Source: Faecalibacterium prausnitzii (lineage in GTDB: Bacteria > Bacillota > Clostridia > Oscillospirales > Ruminococcaceae). Taken from it: a stretch of 64,000 nt of DNA. The first letter of the stretch is position 1, and each line of letters opens with the position of its first letter. The DNA lies in assembly GCF_003287495.1 (NCBI RefSeq), contig NZ_PRLE01000006.1, positions 93,370 through 157,369 on the forward strand. Reading direction: 5' to 3'. The notes below the pieces were generated by a model, which saw only the letters and a list, made by a program, of their open reading frames with translations, was not told the origin of the DNA and ran no database searches. Positions 19,617-28,154 of the stretch are shown piece by piece. The position numbers and the translations under genes are program-made.

Positions 19617-19624
19617 GCTATAAT
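19616..19624 (+). promoter_or_regulatory. Extended -10 promoter of sbcDC
   Basis: TGCTATAAT is an extended, consensus -10 directly after the exporter terminator; no good -35 is visible. It lies 35 bases before the sbcD start. Confidence 0.55.
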
Positions 19625-19658
19625 AAAGGCAATCTCTTACAAAAAGGCGGTGCATCCC

Positions 19659-20810
19659 ATGCGCTTTCTTCACCTCTCGGACCTCCACCTCGGCAAGCGG
19701 GTCTGTGAGTTTTCCATGCTGGACGACCAGCGCTATATCCTCGAGCAGATTCTGTCGCTGCTGGACACCCACCCCGTGGACGCCGTGCTGCTGGCGGGCG
19801 ACCTTTACGATAAGCCCGTGCCCCCCGCCGAGGCCGTCCGCCTGCTGGACTGGTTCCTCACCGCGCTGGCCGAGCGGAAGCTTCCGGTGTTCGCCATCAG
19901 CGGCAACCACGATTCCGCCGACCGCATCGCGTTTGGCTCCCACCTGCTGGCGGAGAGCCGGGTATACATGAGCCCGGTGTTCACCGGGGCCCCGGAGCCC
20001 ATCCCCCTCGCCGACGAATACGGCCCGGTGGACATCTACCTGCTCCCGTTTTTGAAGCCTGCCACCGTCCGGCATGTCTGGCCGGAGGAACCCGCTGAAA
20101 GTACCCAGAGCTACTCCGACGCGCTGGGCTGTGTCCTGCGCCGCTGCAAACGGGACCCGGCTCACCGCAGCCTGCTGGTGGCCCACCAGTTCGTGGCCGG
20201 GGCCGCTGTCTGCGAGAGCGAGGAGCCCTCGGTGGGCGGGCTGGACAGTGTGGACGTTTCCCTGTTCGAGGGCTTTGATTATGTGGCCCTGGGCCACCTC
20301 CACAGCCCTCAGAACGTGGGGCGGGACACCGTGCGCTACTGCGGCACGCCCCTCAAGTATTCCTTCTCCGAGGCAGGGCAGCAAAAGAGTGTCACCTTTG
20401 TGGAGCTGGGCCCCAAGGGCAGCGTCTCCATCACCACGGAACCCCTCACCCCGCTGCACGACCTGCGGGAGCTGCGGGGCAGCTACATGGAGCTGACGGA
20501 CCGCCGGGCCTACGAGGGCACCGCCACGGACGATTACCTCCACATCACCCTGACCGATGAGCAGGATCTCCCGGACGCGCTGGCCCGGCTGCGGGTCCTC
20601 TATCCCAATCTCATGCGACTGGATTACGACAACCGCCGCACCCGGGAACAGCAGACCGTGGAGGGCCCGGCCCGGGCCGAGCAGCAGACCCCGCTGGAAC
20701 ACTTTGCAGCTTTTTATCAATTGCAGAATAACCAGCCCCTGAGCGAGGAGCAGGCCGCATTCTGCCAGCAGCTCATTGAATCCATCTGGAAAGGAGAGGA
20801 CGACGCATGA
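19659..20810 (+). CDS. sbcD: Exonuclease SbcCD, nuclease subunit SbcD (Mre11 homologue)
   Basis: Manganese-dependent nuclease that, with SbcC, opens DNA hairpins and processes DNA ends. At 383 residues it has the phosphoesterase metal motifs in order: LSDLHLGK at 6-13, GDLYD near 47, GNHDS near 82, a HQF block and GHLH in the second half. The ATG at 19659 starts MRFLHLSDLHLG directly, as in the family; longer frames upstream add a non-conserved tail. The stop overlaps the sbcC start (ATGA). Confidence 0.95.
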   Translation: MRFLHLSDLHLGKRVCEFSMLDDQRYILEQILSLLDTHPVDAVLLAGDLYDKPVPPAEAVRLLDWFLTALAERKLPVFAISGNHDSADRIAFGSHLLAESRVYMSPVFTGAPEPIPLADEYGPVDIYLLPFLKPATVRHVWPEEPAESTQSYSDALGCVLRRCKRDPAHRSLLVAHQFVAGAAVCESEEPSVGGLDSVDVSLFEGFDYVALGHLHSPQNVGRDTVRYCGTPLKYSFSEAGQQKSVTFVELGPKGSVSITTEPLTPLHDLRELRGSYMELTDRRAYEGTATDDYLHITLTDEQDLPDALARLRVLYPNLMRLDYDNRRTREQQTVEGPARAEQQTPLEHFAAFYQLQNNQPLSEEQAAFCQQLIESIWKGEDDA

Positions 20811-23272
20811 GGCCTTTGAAACTGACCCTTTCGGCCTTTGGGCCCTATGCCGCCGAGACCACTCTCCCGCTGGAGCAGCTGGGCCGGGGTGGCCTGTACC
20901 TCGTCACGGGGGACACCGGGGCGGGCAAGACCACCCTCTTTGACGCCATCACCTACGCCCTCTACGACCACTCCAGCGGCGGCGTGCGAGAGGGGGCCAT
21001 GCTCCGCAGTAAATACGCCGACCCCAAAACACCCACCTTTGTGGAGCTGGAATTTGAGGTGAACGGCCAGCGGTATACCGTGCGGCGGAACCCGGAATAT
21101 CTCCGCCCCAAGGCCCGGGGCGAGGGTTTTACCACCGAGAAAGCGGACGCCACCCTCACCTATGCCGATGGCCGCCCGCCCGTTACGAAAGCCAAAGAGG
21201 TGACAGCCGCCGTCATCGACATCATCGGGCTGGATTACAGCCAGTTCTCGCAGATCGCCATGATCGCGCAGGGGCAGTTCACCCGGCTGCTGAATGCCTC
21301 TACCGAGGAGCGGAGCCGCATTTTCCGCAAACTGTTCCGCACCCAGCGGTACCAGAAATTGCAGGAAGCGCTGCAGGCGGAGGCTTCCACTCTCACGGCC
21401 CAGCGCGCGGCTCAGAAAGTGCGGATCGGACAGATCTTATCCGGCGTCTCATATCCGCCCGAGGACCCGGACGCCGAAGCATTGGACGCCCTGCGCCAGC
21501 CGGAAGCACAGCTCTTACCGGACGCCGTACTGGCCCTGTTGGACGATCTGCTGGCCCGGCAGGAGACGGAGCTGACCCGGCTTGCCGCCCAGCGGGCCGA
21601 AAAAGAAGCGGCTCTGGACGCCCTGCAGCAGACCCTTGGCCGGGCCCAGCAGGCACAGAAACTGCAGCAGGAGCTGGCCGCCAAACGGGCTAAAGCGCAG
21701 GAAACAGCTCTCTTAGAGGCCGCCCGGGCCGCGGCACGCCGCAAAACGCTGGACGAGCTGACCACCCGCCTGGCCGAAACCGAAACGGCACTGGCCGGGC
21801 TGGCCGACACGGATACCCGCCGGGTGGAGCTGGAAGCCGACGCCTCCCGTCTTGCTCAGCGCGGGGAAACGCTCCGCAAACTGGAACAGAGCCTCACCGA
21901 CTGTCAGCGCCGCGCTGCCGCCGCCAAGACGGCACAGGAGCAGTACCGGCAGGCAGCCGCCCGCCAGACCGAGACACACACCGCCCGGGATGGGCTGGAA
22001 CGGGCGTTTCTGGACGCACAGGCGGGCCTGCTGGCCCAGACGCTGGAAGAGGGCACGCCCTGCCCGGTCTGCGGCAGCACCCACCACCCGGCCAAAGCCC
22101 TGCTCCCCCGCACGGCCCCCACACAGACGCAGGTAAACGCGGCCAAGCGCGCCGCCACTGAGGCAGACGCCGCCGCGCAGGAGGCCAGTGCTGCCGCCCG
22201 CGCCGCCCTGACCCGGGAGCAGGAGGGCCGCGCCCGCCTGCGGCAGGACGCCGAGGCCCTGTTGCCGGAGCGGTTCACCTCTCCGGAGGGGCCGGTGCCG
22301 CTGACGGTGGGCCTGCTCAAGACCGCATTAGCCGAGGAGCATACCGCCCTGCACCGGGCACTGGACGCTCTGCACACACAGCAGACTGAAAATGCTGCCC
22401 AGACGAAACGCCGCACCCAGCTGGAAGCCCAGCGCAAGCAATTGGCCGACCAGCGCGCTGCATTGGAAGTGCAGGCGGCGCAGGCCCAGCAAGCGGCGGC
22501 CGCTGCCGAGGCCACCGTCCGCACACTGGAGGCCCAGCAGACTTCTGAAAACACGCTGCCCCCGCAGGAGCTGGCAGCATTGCAGGCCCGGCAAACGGAG
22601 CTGCAGACCGCCCGCAGCCAGCTGACCGCCGCCGAAAAGGCCCTCAACGCCCGGCTGGTGCCCAACCGGAACGCAGCCGCCCAGTACCGCCAGCACTCGG
22701 CCCGGCTCACGGCGCTGGAACACCGCTGGCAGTGGGTCAGCGCCCTCTCCGCCACGGCGGGCGGCACCCTGAGCAGCAAACAGAAGATCCGGCTGGAAGC
22801 CTACATTCAGATGAACTACCTCGACCGCATCCTCGTCCACGCCAACACCCGCCTGATGCAGATGACGGCGGGCCAGTACGAGCTGGAACGGATCGGGGCC
22901 GAGAACCAGCGCAGCCAGTCCGGCCTCGACCTCGGCGTCATCGACCACTACAACGGCACCCGCCGCAGCGTGAAGACCCTTTCCGGCGGCGAGAGCTTCA
23001 AGGCCTCTCTGGCGCTGGCCCTGGGCCTTTCAGACGAGGTGCAGAGCGCCGCTGGCGGCATCCGGCTGGACACCCTTTTCCTCGACGAGGGCTTTGGCTC
23101 CCTGGATGAGGACTCGCTGGAACAGGCGATCCGGGTGCTGGCAGGCCTGACCGAGGGTGACCGGCTGGTGGGCATCATCTCCCATGTAGGAGCTCTCAAG
23201 GATCGCGTTGACCATCAGGTGGTCGTCCGCAAGGCCCGCAGCGGCGGGAGCACGGTAGAGCTCATCGTATAA
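20807..23272 (+). CDS. sbcC: Exonuclease SbcCD, SMC-like ATPase subunit SbcC (Rad50 homologue)
   Basis: ATPase with long coiled coils that regulates the SbcD nuclease. Walker A is GDTGAGKTT near residue 33. Two Gln/Ala/Arg-rich coiled-coil arms flank the zinc hook CPVC at 419-422. The signature LSGGESF and Walker B LDTLFLDEGFGSLD are near the C-terminus. At 821 residues it is shorter than many SbcC proteins (often about 1,000 or more), because of shortened coiled coils; all catalytic parts are present. Coupled to sbcD by ATGA. Confidence 0.94.
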   Translation: MRPLKLTLSAFGPYAAETTLPLEQLGRGGLYLVTGDTGAGKTTLFDAITYALYDHSSGGVREGAMLRSKYADPKTPTFVELEFEVNGQRYTVRRNPEYLRPKARGEGFTTEKADATLTYADGRPPVTKAKEVTAAVIDIIGLDYSQFSQIAMIAQGQFTRLLNASTEERSRIFRKLFRTQRYQKLQEALQAEASTLTAQRAAQKVRIGQILSGVSYPPEDPDAEALDALRQPEAQLLPDAVLALLDDLLARQETELTRLAAQRAEKEAALDALQQTLGRAQQAQKLQQELAAKRAKAQETALLEAARAAARRKTLDELTTRLAETETALAGLADTDTRRVELEADASRLAQRGETLRKLEQSLTDCQRRAAAAKTAQEQYRQAAARQTETHTARDGLERAFLDAQAGLLAQTLEEGTPCPVCGSTHHPAKALLPRTAPTQTQVNAAKRAATEADAAAQEASAAARAALTREQEGRARLRQDAEALLPERFTSPEGPVPLTVGLLKTALAEEHTALHRALDALHTQQTENAAQTKRRTQLEAQRKQLADQRAALEVQAAQAQQAAAAAEATVRTLEAQQTSENTLPPQELAALQARQTELQTARSQLTAAEKALNARLVPNRNAAAQYRQHSARLTALEHRWQWVSALSATAGGTLSSKQKIRLEAYIQMNYLDRILVHANTRLMQMTAGQYELERIGAENQRSQSGLDLGVIDHYNGTRRSVKTLSGGESFKASLALALGLSDEVQSAAGGIRLDTLFLDEGFGSLDEDSLEQAIRVLAGLTEGDRLVGIISHVGALKDRVDHQVVVRKARSGGSTVELIV

Positions 23273-23312
23273 TCGCGGCACCTCTGCGCAAACTATGCGC
23301 GGAGGTGTTTTT

Positions 23313-23660
23313 ATGTCGAAGCACAAGCATTCCGTTGGAAACACGTCGAGCAAGGTGAGCCCGCCGCTGGGGCATCTGCCTGATTTTGAAATAAAACCTC
23401 TCCGTCCGCGCTCTGGCGCGGACAGCTCCCCTGCCAAGGGAAGTTCCATCGAGGTAACGGACGGCACCCCTGCCGCCTGCTACCAGAAAAACGCTGAGGA
23501 TTATTTACAAGGCGATGTTTCCACCAGCGTGATGGCCCAGTACGGCCAGCAGCTGTTCGGCACGGCCCAGCACACTCACTCCGCCCACCCGGCCCCGGAT
23601 GAGGACGAGAGCGGCGTGGAAGCACTGGTGGAGTGGCGGGAGGACGCCCCCTACGGCTAA
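23313..23660 (+). CDS. Small protein of unknown function carrying an embedded repeat
   Basis: A 115-residue reading frame with ATG 7 bases after GGAGG, 40 bases downstream of sbcC. It begins MSKHKHSVGNTSSK and ends in an acidic region (HPAPDEDESGVEALVEW). Residues of about 28-47 ([20 protein letters not shown]) are encoded by a dispersed palindromic repeat that stays in frame. I recognise no domain. The ribosome site and the position downstream of sbcDC argue for a real gene. Confidence 0.55.
   Translation: MSKHKHSVGNTSSKVSPPLGHLPDFEIKPLRPRSGADSSPAKGSSIEVTDGTPAACYQKNAEDYLQGDVSTSVMAQYGQQLFGTAQHTHSAHPAPDEDESGVEALVEWREDAPYG
23393..23455. repeat. Dispersed palindromic repeat, family 1, copy B (inside a coding frame)
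   Basis: AAAACCTCTCCGTCCGCG followed by CTCTGGCGCGGACAGCTCCC is nearly identical to the first 40 bases of copy A at 337-400. The 3' part differs (GCCAAGGGAAGTTCCATCGAGG). The repeat is read through without a stop in the 115-residue frame. Confidence 0.65.
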
Positions 23661-23698
23661 GTTCTGAAACAATTTTCAAATTATTTTTAATTTAGTAG

Positions 23699-23727
23699 TT
23701 GAAATCTTCGGCCGCTTCTTTTATTAT
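23699..23727 (+). promoter_or_regulatory. Promoter of the PC4-like gene
   Basis: TTGAAA (23699-23704) and TATTAT (23722-23727) with a 17-base spacer, 35 bases before the start codon. Confidence 0.75.
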
Positions 23728-23762
23728 GGTAGCAAACAAAGACAAAGGCAGGTAATGTTACC

Positions 23763-23984
23763 ATGGCAGAAATCAAATACGAAGTGGTCCAGAAGCTGGC
23801 AGTCCTCTCCCAGCGGCCCCGCGGCTGGGAGCGCCAGCTCAACCTCATCAGCTGGAACGACGGCGAGCCCAAGTATGATATCCGTGACTGGTCCCCGGAC
23901 GGCACCCGGATGGGCAAGGGCATTTCCCTGAGCCACGACGAGCTGGCCATCCTCAAGGGCATCCTGGACGATATGGAGCTGTAA
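23763..23984 (+). CDS. YdbC-like PC4 family single-stranded DNA-binding protein
   Basis: A 73-residue protein with the pattern of the bacterial PC4/YdbC family: IKYEVVQKLAVLS, a Trp-containing turn, LNLISWNDGEPKYDIRDW, then MGKGISLSHDELAILKGIL. Family members form dimers that bind single-stranded nucleic acid; the role in bacteria is uncertain. It is the first gene of a two-gene unit, one base before the HD-domain gene. The length matches the family. Confidence 0.8.
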   Translation: MAEIKYEVVQKLAVLSQRPRGWERQLNLISWNDGEPKYDIRDWSPDGTRMGKGISLSHDELAILKGILDDMEL

Positions 23985-23985
23985 G

Positions 23986-24567
23986 ATGGGCGACCGCGAG
24001 GAGTTTTTGCAGATCTTCCAGCAGCATGTCACCCGCCCCGGCAGCGAGAAGCTGCTGGACTGGCTGGACAGCAAGACCGATTTCTTCTCGGCTCCGGCCT
24101 CCACCCGGTTCCACGGGGCCTGTGAGGGCGGGCTGTGTATGCACAGCCTCAACGTCTATCACGCCCTCCATGACACCTTCTTCACCGAGGGCGACAGCGA
24201 GGAGAGCTTTGCCATCTGCGCCTTGCTGCACGACCTGTGCAAGGCCAACTACTACAAGCGCGGCACCCGCAACGTGAAAAATGACGTGACCGGCCAGTGG
24301 GAAAAAGTGCCCTCCTACAGCGTGGAGGATCTGTTCCCTTACGGCCACGGCGAGAAGAGCGTTTTCCTCATTGAGCGGTTCATGAAACTGAAAGTGGAGG
24401 AAGCGGTGGCCATCCGCTGGCACATGGGCGGCTTTGACGACGCGGCCCGGGGCGGCTGCTTTGCCATCTCGGAGGCCTACGATAAATACCCTCTGGCCGT
24501 CAAGCTCCACATTGCTGACCTGGAAGCAACGTACCTCATGGAGCACCGCACCAGCGCGGTAAAATAA
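23986..24567 (+). CDS. HD-domain phosphohydrolase-like protein
   Basis: A soluble 193-residue protein. A conserved His occurs in MHSLNVYHAL and the metal-binding HD pair in CALLHDLCKANYY; a second-half RWHMGGFD supplies another His. The arrangement matches small HD hydrolases common in Clostridia and their phages, whose substrates are mostly unknown. It directly follows the PC4-like gene and ends at a strong terminator. Confidence 0.8.
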   Translation: MGDREEFLQIFQQHVTRPGSEKLLDWLDSKTDFFSAPASTRFHGACEGGLCMHSLNVYHALHDTFFTEGDSEESFAICALLHDLCKANYYKRGTRNVKNDVTGQWEKVPSYSVEDLFPYGHGEKSVFLIERFMKLKVEEAVAIRWHMGGFDDAARGGCFAISEAYDKYPLAVKLHIADLEATYLMEHRTSAVK

Positions 24568-24573
24568 GCATCA

Positions 24574-24623
24574 AAAAAGACCGATGCACTGTCGTGAGAC
24601 AAATGCATCGGTCTTTTTCTTTT
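24574..24623. terminator. Bidirectional terminator between convergent genes
   Basis: AAAAAGACCGATGCA and TGCATCGGTCTTTTT form a 15-bp stem with T tracts on both strands. It serves the HD gene and the convergent coiled-coil gene. Confidence 0.85.
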
Positions 24624-24626
24624 TTG

Positions 24627-25250
24627 TTAAGTTCCCATCAGCTGTTCCAGCTGGGAGATGATGTCCACCGAGAGGTGATCCAGCTTGGTCTTGGGCTCCC
24701 ATTCCGGGGTGCCCGTGTCCAGCAGGGTCTCGATCTCGCCGGTAAGCGGTCCCTGAGCCACCCCGGCATCCCGCGCGGGGGCCGGGAAATGGATGACCGG
24801 GAGCTCCGGCTTTTCCAGCACCGGAACGGTGGGCTGAGGCGTCGGCTCCGGCAGGGTCTCGCCCGCCCGGGCCTGCTCACACAGCGCCTGTAACTCGGCG
24901 TTCTCCCGGCGCAGGTCCAGCATGGCACGCTCGTAGGCAAACAGGCGAGTCTCATACCGGCGGATCTCCGCATTGGCCTCCGCCAGTTTCCGGCGCAGCA
25001 GCTCTGTTTCAGAAGCCGCAGGCGCAGACTGCCCCCCGGACACCGGAACAGCGGTCTGCATCGTCCGCCCCGGCAGGATCGATCCCGGCTGGTTCTGGGT
25101 AGCCATGGCTTCCTCCACTTCCTGCAGTCTGCGCTGCGCGCGGCGGTGCTCGGACGCAGTTTCGGCACAAAGACGCTCAATGCAGCGCAGTACGCTGTTT
25201 TTGCGGCTGCTCAACCATGCGGTGGGCAGCGTTCCGTCCCTGAGTACCAT
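24627..25250 (-). CDS. Coiled-coil protein of unknown function, next to ftsZ
   Basis: A 207-residue protein. Residues of about 20-60 and 85-135 are heptad-rich (RAQRRLQEVEEAMA; LLRRKLAEANAEIRRYETRLFAYERAMLDLRRENAELQ in pieces), followed by a Pro-rich linker and a C-terminal helix ending ISQLEQLMGT. There is no signal or membrane segment. The start ATG is 6 bases after GGAGG. It lies 76 bases downstream of ftsZ in the same direction, so a division or cytoskeletal role is possible but unproven. Confidence 0.65.
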   Translation of the reverse strand: MVLRDGTLPTAWLSSRKNSVLRCIERLCAETASEHRRAQRRLQEVEEAMATQNQPGSILPGRTMQTAVPVSGGQSAPAASETELLRRKLAEANAEIRRYETRLFAYERAMLDLRRENAELQALCEQARAGETLPEPTPQPTVPVLEKPELPVIHFPAPARDAGVAQGPLTGEIETLLDTGTPEWEPKTKLDHLSVDIISQLEQLMGT

Positions 25251-25326
25251 CCAATGCCTCCTTCCGCTCACGCGCAAGAGACACGCCCCCTCCCGGGCGC
25301 TCTGTTGTTCTGAATGAAGATCCCGC

Positions 25327-26490
25327 TTACTTGCGCTTGTTCAGGATGGCCAGCAGCTCATCGTAATAACGGTTGTCGCTGCTCTCCTCTTCCACCTTGG
25401 CGGTGTTGGCAGCAGGCTGCTGCTTTGCGGCATTGTTGGCGGCTGCCACGTCAGAGCTGAAGACAGCCGACGGAGTGGAAGCTGCCGCACCGGCTGCATT
25501 GCTCAGGCTGGCACGCAGAGCATCGGGCACCTTGTTGTCAAAACCGGTGGCGACCACGGTCACGCGCATCTCATCGGAGAGGTTCTCATCAAACGCGGTA
25601 CCCCAGATGATGTTTGCATCGGGATGCGCGCTCTGGGTGATGAGGCCCGCGGCGGTCTCGACATCCTCCAGGCCGATGTCCGGGCTGGAAGTGATGTTGA
25701 TGATCACGCCGTGTGCACCAGCAATGCTGGTCTCCAGCAGCGGAGAGGAGATCGCAGCCTTGGCGGCGTTCTCTGCTTTCCCGGCACCCTTGGCACTGCC
25801 CACGCCCATGTGTGCGTAGCCTGCGTCTTTCATGATGGAGCGCACGTCGGCGAAGTCCAGGTTGATGAACGCGGGCACATTGATCAGGGCGGAGATGGAC
25901 TCCACGCCCTGGCGCAGCACGTTATCCGCAGCCTGGAAAGCGTTCATCAGGGTGATCTTCTCCTGGCTGATCATCTTCAGGCGCTCATTGGGGATCACGA
26001 TCAGGCTGTCCACATGCATCAGCAGGTTTGCAATGCCCTGCTCGGCCAGGCCCATCTTCCGCTTGCCCTCAAAAGAGAACGGCTTGGTCACGATGCCAAC
26101 GGTCAGGATGCCCAGGTCATGGGCGACCTCGGCCACAACAGGGGCCGCGCCCGTGCCGGTGCCGCCGCCCATACCGGCAGTGATAAAGACCATCTGAGAG
26201 CCCTTGAGCGCGTTTGCGATCTCGTCCTTGCTCTCCTCGGCGGCGCGCTGGCCGATCTCAGGGTCGGCACCCGCGCCGCGGCCCTTGGTGAGCTTGGAAC
26301 CCAGCTGCACCTTGGTGGCAGCATGGTTCTTGGCCAGTGCCTGCTGGTCGGTGTTCATCGCGATGAATTCAACCCCCTGCAGGCCGTCGCTGACCATCCG
26401 GTTGACCGCGTTTCCGCCGCCGCCACCGACGCCAATTACCTTAATCGTCGTAACGTTTTCGTCCATTTCTTCGTCGAGCATCAATGCCAT
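25327..26490 (-). CDS. ftsZ: Cell division GTPase FtsZ
   Basis: Tubulin homologue that forms the Z ring; 387 residues. The GTP-binding signature GGGTGTG is at about 108-114, with VIGVGGGGGNAVNRM near the N-terminus and the synergy region NFADVRSIM-like FADVRSIMKDAGYAHMG. The start was placed at the second ATG (MALMLDEEMDE); the first ATG lies inside the sequence ATGGAGG, which itself makes the ribosome site with 8-base spacing. The C-terminus ends DELLAILNKRK and lacks the Pro of the usual IPxFLR tail that binds FtsA/ZipA/SepF. Own promoter at 26575-26603. Confidence 0.96.
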   Translation of the reverse strand: MALMLDEEMDENVTTIKVIGVGGGGGNAVNRMVSDGLQGVEFIAMNTDQQALAKNHAATKVQLGSKLTKGRGAGADPEIGQRAAEESKDEIANALKGSQMVFITAGMGGGTGTGAAPVVAEVAHDLGILTVGIVTKPFSFEGKRKMGLAEQGIANLLMHVDSLIVIPNERLKMISQEKITLMNAFQAADNVLRQGVESISALINVPAFINLDFADVRSIMKDAGYAHMGVGSAKGAGKAENAAKAAISSPLLETSIAGAHGVIINITSSPDIGLEDVETAAGLITQSAHPDANIIWGTAFDENLSDEMRVTVVATGFDNKVPDALRASLSNAAGAAASTPSAVFSSDVAAANNAAKQQPAANTAKVEEESSDNRYYDELLAILNKRK

Positions 26491-26574
26491 AACTTTGTCC
26501 TCCATCGGATTTTATCGTACACCCGCCGTGTACAAGGGCAGGATTATCTCATATTACTGCTACTATATAACAGT

Positions 26575-26603
26575 ATCGTATCATCTTTTGGCTCCGATTG
26601 CAA
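26575..26603 (-). promoter_or_regulatory. ftsZ promoter
   Basis: On the minus strand TTGCAA (26598-26603) and TACGAT (26575-26580) have a 17-base spacer, about 85 bases before the start codon. Confidence 0.75.
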
Positions 26604-26643
26604 GACAAATTTGGGTTTTGGGGGGTGTTTTTTTCACCGGGGG

Positions 26644-27921
26644 TCACGCGGGCTTCGTTTCTCGGTAAATTCGTGCCCCAAGAGAGGCCAAAATCTCTGT
26701 AAAATCCGCATATCCACGGTCGAGATACGCAACCCCGCCGATTTGGCTCCTGCCCTGTGCCGCCAGGGCTGCCAGCACCAGTGCGGCCCCGCCCCGCAGG
26801 TCGGGTGCAGAAAGGCGTGTACCCCGCAGTGCACCACCCGGCCGGATGTGCAGCACCCGGCCCGCCGTATTTACCCGCCCGCCCAAGGCCGCAAAGCCCT
26901 CCGCGCAGGCAAACCGCCGCTCAAAGATCACATCCTCAATACTGCTTTCGCCCTCCGCACAGAGCATGGCGGCCGCCAGCGGCGGGGCAGCATCGGTGGC
27001 CAATGCCGGATATACTCCGGTGAACACCCGGCCCGCACCATACAGCCGCCCAAACCGGGCCACCTGCACGCTCTCCCCGCCGCGCTCCACCCGGCAGCCC
27101 ATTTGTGCCAGAATTTCCAGCACCGGGGCATAGAGCTCCGGGCTGCATCCGGTCAGTTCCACCCGGCCTCCGGCGGCGGCCGCCGCACAGGCCAGCGTGG
27201 AGGCAAAAATACGGTCCGGCAGGGGCGAAAACACGCACCCGCCCAGCGCCCTCCGCCCCTCAATGATGAGCGTGGAGCTTCCCGCCCCCTCCACACTGCC
27301 GCCGCACCGGTTGAGGAAATCGGCCAGGTCTGCGACCTCCGGCTCCCGCGCAGCTCCCCGCAGCACGGTGCGGCCCCGGGCGCAGGCCGCCGCCAGCAAA
27401 AGCGTCTCCGTGGCCCCCACACTGGGGAACCGCAGGGTGATTTCTGCCCCATGCAGGCCGGAGGGAGCCAGCAGCACCAGCCGCCCCGGCCCGGCGTCCA
27501 GCTCCTGCACCCCCATCCGCGCCAGACCCGTCAGGTGCAGGTCAATGGGGCGGGAGCCGATCCTGCACCCGCCGGGCAGCACGGTCTCCGCCCGGCCAAG
27601 CCGTGCCAGCAGCGGCGCGCAGAAGAGAATGGAAGCCCGCATTTGTGCCGCTGTTTGCCCCGGCAGGGTGCTCTGGACCGGGCTGCCGGAGAGCGCCACA
27701 TCGCTGCCCTGCCACTGGGCCGTGCAGCCCGCGCCCCGCAGCAGCGCAAGGCTGCACTCCACGTCCGAGAGCCTTGGCACGCCCCGCAGCCGGACCGGCC
27801 GCTGGCAGAGCAGCGCGGCCGCCAGAAGCGGCAGTACGCTGTTTTTTGCTGCCGGGATGCGGACCGTTCCGTTCAAAGGCCACCCACCCGTTACCACGAT
27901 CTGTTCCGCGCTCTGTGCCAT
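26644..27921 (-). CDS. murA: UDP-N-acetylglucosamine 1-carboxyvinyltransferase (MurA)
   Basis: First step of peptidoglycan precursor synthesis: transfers enolpyruvate from PEP to UDP-GlcNAc. It has the Lys-Asn pair in PAAKNSVLPL (about 26-27), the catalytic loop Cys in LPGGCRIGSRPIDLH (about 119), and SVGATETLLLAA with the inside-out alpha/beta barrel repeats; 425 residues is normal. A start at 27936 (adding MGAAY) is possible, but the ribosome-like GGGGG sits 8 bases before 27921. Transcribed between ftsW and ftsZ in the same direction, so it is part of the division cluster. Confidence 0.93.
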   Translation of the reverse strand: MAQSAEQIVVTGGWPLNGTVRIPAAKNSVLPLLAAALLCQRPVRLRGVPRLSDVECSLALLRGAGCTAQWQGSDVALSGSPVQSTLPGQTAAQMRASILFCAPLLARLGRAETVLPGGCRIGSRPIDLHLTGLARMGVQELDAGPGRLVLLAPSGLHGAEITLRFPSVGATETLLLAAACARGRTVLRGAAREPEVADLADFLNRCGGSVEGAGSSTLIIEGRRALGGCVFSPLPDRIFASTLACAAAAAGGRVELTGCSPELYAPVLEILAQMGCRVERGGESVQVARFGRLYGAGRVFTGVYPALATDAAPPLAAAMLCAEGESSIEDVIFERRFACAEGFAALGGRVNTAGRVLHIRPGGALRGTRLSAPDLRGGAALVLAALAAQGRSQIGGVAYLDRGYADFTEILASLGARIYRETKPA

Positions 27922-28032
27922 ATACGCAGCCCCCATTCCGCAAAAGATACCACAGGCTATGCAAAGGGAGCGCGGAATGTCAATCCGTCTGATTCCACAA
28001 GAGTTTGGTGCGTCATTTGTTCCAGTTTATTT

Positions 28033-28154
28033 AAAATTCAACCTCTCAGGCCGCGCTCTGGCACGTCCAGCCGTCCTCCCTCTGTCGCTAACGCGACATC
28101 TCCCTCCGGCCGGAGGGAGTCTATCCTATCAGGGGAGCCAAACAGAGGAATTTT
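28033..28154. repeat. Dispersed palindromic repeat, family 1, copy C, with nested two-hairpin unit
   Basis: Ends are inverted: AAAATTCAACCTCT at 28033-28046 and AGAGGAATTTT at 28144-28154. The core CCGCGCTCTGGCACGTCCAG matches copy A exactly. In place of the short A hairpin lies a nested unit with TGTCGC/GCGACA and the perfect palindrome CTCCCTCCGGCCGGAGGGAG. The right end reaches the ftsW stop codon. Confidence 0.7.
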
